From positions 1 to 8,560 of the forward strand of contig CAZZFQ010000063.1 in assembly GCA_964653695.1 (NCBI GenBank): a stretch of DNA of 8,560 bases. The letters run 5' to 3'. Of the stretch, positions 5,540 through 8,560 are shown one piece after another. Numbering within the stretch: position 1 is the stretch's first letter; each line of letters starts with the position of its first letter. Both the position numbers and the translations under genes were made by a program. Below the pieces are notes generated by a model that was not told the origin of the DNA, searched no databases, and was given only the letters and a program-made list of their open reading frames with translations. The DNA comes from JALHTG01 sp964653695 (lineage in GTDB: Archaea; Thermoproteota; Bathyarchaeia; 40CM-2-53-6; JALHTG01).

Positions 5540-6076
5540 ATGCCAAAGGTTCTCGTCGTTTGTGGTAGTCTGAGGAAGGCGTCGTTGACTCGGGTGCTTA
5601 CGGACATAGCGTATAATCACGTAAGAAAGGTGGCAGATGCAGAGTACCTAGATTTGGCCAAGGCCAATGTTGAGTGGTTCAGAGGGTGGGAAGAAGACTA
5701 CGGGCTCAGTACTCGTGCAGCTGTAGCAAAGTTGACTCGAGCGAGCGTGCTCGTACTCGGTTCACCTGTTTATGATGGGCTTCTAAGCTCACCTCTCAAG
5801 AACCTATTCGAACACGTGGAGTACAAGTCTCTCGAAGGCAAGGTTGCTGGGTTCATTATCAAGAGCGGGAGCACGATCAGCTCGCTTCAAGTGCAGGGGC
5901 AGCTAGTAGCTCTGATGAGCTATTTCAGAGTGATCTCGAACCCGAGAGCCGTCTACGCCTTTGACGATCATTTCGACGCCAAAGGAAGGCTGAAGGATCG
6001 AGAAATCGAGTCACGAGTAAGACGACTGGTAGACGAGACGATTGAGATGTCAGGCCCAAAGAAACGGCGGTCCTGA
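5540..6076 (+). CDS. NADPH-dependent FMN reductase family flavoprotein
   Basis: This 178-residue flavodoxin-like protein is of the NAD(P)H-dependent FMN reductase / azoreductase-like family. It is cytosolic and expected to bind FMN and transfer electrons from NAD(P)H to quinones, flavins or other acceptors; the real acceptor is unknown. The phosphate-binding loop follows the first strand: VLVVCGSLRKASLTR (4-18), with the GSxRxxS pattern at G9, S10, R12 and S15. The second FMN-contact loop is GSPVYDGLLSSPLKN (74-88), with the conserved Pro and Tyr. The C-terminus is basic (KKRR) and probably disordered. The length fits the family. A good GAGGAGG site precedes the ATG. The gene is convergent with thioredoxin, with only 3 bp between their stop codons. 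This places two redox proteins side by side, but they are not on a shared transcript. Confidence 0.85.
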   Translation: MPKVLVVCGSLRKASLTRVLTDIAYNHVRKVADAEYLDLAKANVEWFRGWEEDYGLSTRAAVAKLTRASVLVLGSPVYDGLLSSPLKNLFEHVEYKSLEGKVAGFIIKSGSTISSLQVQGQLVALMSYFRVISNPRAVYAFDDHFDAKGRLKDREIESRVRRLVDETIEMSGPKKRRS

Positions 6077-6079
6077 AAT

Positions 6080-6502
6080 TCATCCTAAATGCTTCTGCAG
6101 TTTTCCTTCAATCACGTCTCTAGGCACCGCTCCAATGATTCTCTCGATTTCGGTGCCTTTCTTCATTATCAGAAGTGTCGGTATGCTCATGATCCCGAAT
6201 CGTACGCTAGTTTGCGGGTTCTCGTCGACATTCAGTTTTCCGAAGAAGACTCTGCCCGTGTAGTCTCTCGCAAGCTCGTCTATGATCGGAGCAACCATCC
6301 TACATGGTCCGCACCAAGGAGCCCAACAATCTATCACCATCAAAGGATGATGACGCACTAGCTCGTCGAAATTCGAGTCTTGGACTACTATCGGGCCCTC
6401 CCATGTTCTTCTTTCATTGTCCTGACTCCCCACTCTTCTCTGCATCTCCTGGAGCTTTTTCTTCCGGATTTCTTCCAGTTCCGGGTCAGACCCTTTGGCC
6501 AT
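6080..6502 (-). CDS. trxA: Thioredoxin with a charged N-terminal helix
   Basis: This is a cytosolic thiol-disulphide oxidoreductase. With the ATG at 6502 it has 140 residues. Residues 6-23 (DPELEEIRKKKLQEMQRR) form a highly charged helix like the N-terminus of archaeal PDCD5 proteins. From about 37 onward it is a standard thioredoxin fold: FDELVRHHPLMVIDCWAPWCGPCRMV with active-site C64 and C67 and the usual CGPC pair, a GKLNVDENP strand, and the cis-Pro loop SIPTLLI. A start at 6535 would add 11 residues. I prefer 6502 because GGATAAATGC (minus strand, 6533-6524) lies about 26 nt before it, the right distance for a TATA box and a leaderless message. Reduction would need a thioredoxin reductase, which is not in this window. 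It may serve the Cys-rich proteins nearby, but nothing proves this. Confidence 0.92.
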   Translation of the reverse strand: MAKGSDPELEEIRKKKLQEMQRRVGSQDNERRTWEGPIVVQDSNFDELVRHHPLMVIDCWAPWCGPCRMVAPIIDELARDYTGRVFFGKLNVDENPQTSVRFGIMSIPTLLIMKKGTEIERIIGAVPRDVIEGKLQKHLG

Positions 6503-6523
6503 GCGTCTGTGCTCAGTCACCAT

Positions 6524-6533
6524 GCATTTATCC
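6524..6533 (-). promoter_or_regulatory. Possible TATA box for thioredoxin
   Basis: On the minus strand the sequence is GGATAAATGC, centred about 26 nt upstream of ATG 6502. It predicts a leaderless transcript beginning at or next to that codon. If so, the ATG at 6535 lies upstream of the transcript and cannot be used. Confidence 0.4.
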
Positions 6534-6536
6534 ATT

Positions 6537-7115
6537 ATGACTGTGAGTTCTGCGTGGCCAGAGATACGTTTGCCATCGAGACGAACCGAGTTGCCGCAGA
6601 AACCGTCAGAGAAGATTCACTTGCGATATGTTCGTTTGCCCGATCAGGTGATGGATCTATATGACGTATTGATCTACAGGTCGGAGAGGACTATTGTTGG
6701 CAGTTCTCAGATCACGTCTACGCACAAGGTGATCTTTGATGGCGAGGTGGTGTTGGCGCCCGGTTTTCAAATCGTATACTTCGAGTTGATGGGAAAGTGG
6801 TTCACGGTGGGCAAGATAAGAGACCTTAACGAAAGGCACACTGGATACTATTGTGACATTGTCACTCCCCCTCGTTTGTTGAAGGATGGTGGAATTGAAC
6901 TTACTGACCTATTCCTAGATCTATGGGTTTCAAGAGATCTCAGGCACAAGATACTCGATGAAGACGAGTTGGAGAATGCCTTCCAGAAGCGTTGGATTTC
7001 CAGACGACTTTATGACAAAGCAAAGGAACAGCTAAAGGCGCTTATCGATGCCGTTGAACGAGGGAGTTTTCCTCCATACCAAGTCAAGTACTTGGAGCGA
7101 AAACTGAGTCTTTAG
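6537..7115 (+). CDS. DUF402 family protein (nucleoside diphosphatase/RNA-binding-like)
   Basis: This 192-residue protein carries a DUF402 domain, the beta-barrel family that includes bacterial nucleoside di-/triphosphate hydrolases (Ntdp, FomD) and the C-terminal part of archaeal FAU-1-type RNA-binding proteins. Acidic metal-site candidates are D107 in GYYCDIVTPP and D124 and D128 in ELTDLFLDLWV. A helical C-terminal part follows (DEDELENAF... to KYLERKL), as usual in the family. The domain begins near KIHLRYVRLPDQV. The preceding 25 residues are unconserved-looking, so the true start may be one of the TTG codons at 6567, 6585 or 6612. ATG 6537 is the first in-frame ATG that does not run into the thioredoxin gene. 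The gene is divergent from thioredoxin and its TAG abuts the stop of the next gene. Activity on nucleotides is inferred from the family only. Confidence 0.78.
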   Translation: MTVSSAWPEIRLPSRRTELPQKPSEKIHLRYVRLPDQVMDLYDVLIYRSERTIVGSSQITSTHKVIFDGEVVLAPGFQIVYFELMGKWFTVGKIRDLNERHTGYYCDIVTPPRLLKDGGIELTDLFLDLWVSRDLRHKILDEDELENAFQKRWISRRLYDKAKEQLKALIDAVERGSFPPYQVKYLERKLSL

Positions 7116-7565
7116 CTACGCTTTCTTCGGCATGACCTTAAAGATTAGCCAGTTGTTCTCCTTGAAGTTCACAAGCCTATAGTCACCATGTAGCCTTTTT
7201 CCGTGAAGAACCAGAGACATGACCTTGTCCCCTCGCTCTTTCAGCTCGAAAGTCCCTTTGTCCCATATCTCCACGGTTCCGGCACCGTACTCTCCTTTAG
7301 GGATCGTTCCTTCAAAGCTGATGTAGTCGACAGGATGATCTTCCACCGCGACTGCAAGTCGACGGATCTTAGGCTCAGTTGGCGGTCCCTTTGGAACAGC
7401 CCAACTCTTCAAAACTCCGTCCAACTCAAGGCGAAGATCGTAGTGAAGATGGGTAGCTTTGTGCTTCTGGACGACGAACCGAAAGTTCTGACTGGGCTTG
7501 AGCTCTCCTTGGGGTTCCGGTGTGGTTTTGAAGTTTCTCCTCCTCTTGTACGGATCTAGGGTCAA
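7116..7565 (-). CDS. Free-standing LigD-type 3'-phosphoesterase domain protein
   Basis: This 149-residue DNA repair enzyme corresponds to the N-terminal phosphoesterase domain of bacterial ligase D. Such enzymes trim 3'-phosphates and terminal ribonucleotides from broken DNA ends so they can be extended or ligated. The catalytic set is complete: H35, H41, D43 and R45 in QKHKATHLHYDLRLE, and H77 in VEDHP. These have the same spacing as the H42/H48/D50/R52/H84 set I recall for the Pseudomonas LigD domain. The other family blocks, SWAVPKGPP, FEGTIPKGEYGAGTVEIWDKG and NWLIFK, are present. No ligase or polymerase domain is attached, and no Ku gene is in the window. Stand-alone versions are typical of archaea. 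The start is TTG at 7565: no ATG precedes the upstream in-frame stop (7596-7598), and the next Met is residue 115. Divergent from the isomerase-like gene. Confidence 0.9.
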   Translation of the reverse strand: MTLDPYKRRRNFKTTPEPQGELKPSQNFRFVVQKHKATHLHYDLRLELDGVLKSWAVPKGPPTEPKIRRLAVAVEDHPVDYISFEGTIPKGEYGAGTVEIWDKGTFELKERGDKVMSLVLHGKRLHGDYRLVNFKENNWLIFKVMPKKA

Positions 7566-7670
7566 GTACTTTCTCAGGATACTTGCCCTATGCAGCTAAA
7601 GGGTTTTCTTTGCAAAACTGTCGAGAATATGAATGGACTGAAGAAAGGAGTTGGTGTTGGGTGAGAACCG

Positions 7671-8560
7671 GTGAGGACTGAGAAGGGCACGCCGAGAATC
7701 CTACCAATATTCTTGGTAGGCAGTACACCAGAGAATCTGAGCAGGAATAGAGGCAAGCAGGATGCACAGACAAATGAGATATTGAAGAAATATGACATTG
7801 GCACCGGATTGAAGCGTCTAGTAAGAAAAGAGGAAGATATTCTGAACATAAACAGCCATGACGCAGATGGCTTCGTTGTATTCCCGTACACACTCCAAAG
7901 ATTTGCTCCTCTAATTTACTTGGCAGAAACCAACAAGCCAGTGACAATTGTAAGCGAAGAAGACACCTTCCACAGCGCCCTCGAAGCCTACGACTACCTT
8001 TCAGACCATGAAAACGTCCAGCTGGCTTTTAGCCCAGAAGAAGTCAGAGCGAGAATCCGGGAGATGGCAAGGCCAAAATGGTTTGGCGACATCACGATCT
8101 GTCTCTTTGACGCCGGAGAATGGAAGCTCGACGGAATAGCTTGGCAGAGGAACCCCTTGTTCTCAGGAAAGCTGAATGTGAAGAACATCTACATGAAAAG
8201 ATTCATTCACATGTGCAAGAGCGTGAACAAAGCTAGAGCAGAAAGACTGGCAGAGACATGGATGAGAGAATCCAAGGTCCTAGAACCATCTCTGAAAGAC
8301 ATCACGAAGTGCGCACAAATCTATCTGGCCATGAGAACTGCCATCAGAGGGTTGAATGCCAAGGCGGCGTACGTTCTGTGGTGTGGGCAGTTCACGAAGC
8401 CGCTTCAAGCTAAGCTGTGCTTCGCTCTTGCAAAGTTGGCTGATGAGGGCTATCCTGTTGGATGCTGGAGAGGAGGGAACCTTCTCCCGATGCTGATTCT
8501 CCACGCTGTCTCAAAGAAGCCTGTATTCACACCGGAAGCTCTGTCACATCGAGGAAAAAC
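7671..8560 (+). CDS. L-fucose isomerase-like protein (5' part, runs off the window)
   Basis: One frame is open from the stop at 7662-7664 to the window end, giving 296 visible residues from GTG 7671. No better start is seen; the next candidate, TTG 7713, falls inside the first beta strand. The N-terminal part has a Rossmann-like opening (RILPIFLVGSTPE) and alternating strands and helices. The C-terminal part resembles the second domain of L-fucose/arabinose isomerase-like proteins: a helix IYLAMRTAIRGLNAKAAYV, then CFALAKLADEGYPVGC (to C265) and LLPMLILHAVSKKPVF. In that family, the segment after 'DEGxPxxC' normally supplies acidic metal ligands; here it reads CWRGGNLLP, without Asp or Glu. 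It may therefore be a non-isomerase member or use other residues. The third ligand region lies beyond the window. Codon positions look coding throughout, and the minus-strand frames opposite it are shadows. Substrate unknown. Confidence 0.72.
   Translation, partial: MRTEKGTPRILPIFLVGSTPENLSRNRGKQDAQTNEILKKYDIGTGLKRLVRKEEDILNINSHDADGFVVFPYTLQRFAPLIYLAETNKPVTIVSEEDTFHSALEAYDYLSDHENVQLAFSPEEVRARIREMARPKWFGDITICLFDAGEWKLDGIAWQRNPLFSGKLNVKNIYMKRFIHMCKSVNKARAERLAETWMRESKVLEPSLKDITKCAQIYLAMRTAIRGLNAKAAYVLWCGQFTKPLQAKLCFALAKLADEGYPVGCWRGGNLLPMLILHAVSKKPVFTPEALSHRGK

Noticed and set aside
6089..6540. Plus-strand frames antisense to thioredoxin
   Set aside because: The opposite strand encodes an unmistakable thioredoxin with CGPC and the cis-Pro loop; these frames carry no motif.
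7574..7947. Two overlapping minus-strand frames of 105 and 119 residues
   Set aside because: They are Ser/Cys/Phe/Leu-rich, as is typical of antisense shadows. The plus strand in the same place carries a 296-codon open frame with recognisable isomerase-like motifs.
1..8560. CRISPR arrays, insertion sequences, prophage or a multi-gene defence island
   Set aside because: Reading both strands showed no spaced direct repeats, no transposase or integrase motifs and no helicase/nuclease gene clusters. The VapBC pair is the only defence- or stress-type unit supported.

Overview
The window is most likely a piece of an archaeal genome, probably from the Thermoproteota and perhaps a Bathyarchaeia-like lineage. 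The phylum is an inference. It rests on several TTG/GTG starts, candidate TATA boxes placed for short or leaderless transcripts, a free-standing LigD-type 3'-phosphoesterase, an archaeal-type DUF402 protein, a thioredoxin with a PDCD5-like charged N-terminal helix, and a QueT-like transporter in a setting where deazaguanines would feed archaeosine. A 100-N gap flanked by an exact 55-bp duplication points to a scaffolded short-read assembly, probably a metagenome bin.

Layout. Positions 1-82: probable 3' end of an upstream gene, touching the next start as TAATG. Positions 82-1463: an MFS transporter interrupted by the gap; removing the duplicate and the Ns restores one 408-residue protein. Positions 1595-3040: a MazG-like nucleotide pyrophosphohydrolase followed by the radical SAM enzyme of the AmmeMemoRadiSam system. 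Positions 3239-3945 (minus strand): a VapBC-type toxin-antitoxin pair with a palindrome at its promoter. Positions 4228-4698: a Cys-rich DUF3795 protein. Positions 4785-5387: a structured leader and the QueT-like transporter. Positions 5540-6076: a flavodoxin-like FMN reductase, tail to tail with thioredoxin (6080-6502, minus). Thioredoxin diverges from a DUF402 protein (6537-7115), whose stop codon abuts that of the 3'-phosphoesterase (7116-7565, minus). Positions 7671-8560: the 5' part of a sugar-isomerase-like gene that runs off the window and is easily missed because its stop codon lies outside.

The genes do not form one pathway. They are short housekeeping and accessory units (nucleotide clean-up, redox, DNA end repair, deazaguanine uptake, toxin-antitoxin). 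No multi-gene defence or mobile system is visible: no transposase, integrase, CRISPR array, tRNA or rRNA was seen. The most interesting unexplained element is the roughly 75-nt leader of the QueT-like gene. It can form a closing stem, a long internal hairpin and an alternative anti-Shine-Dalgarno pairing, which makes it a candidate cis-regulatory RNA. Second is the isomerase-like protein, which appears to lack the acidic residues expected in its active-site motif.
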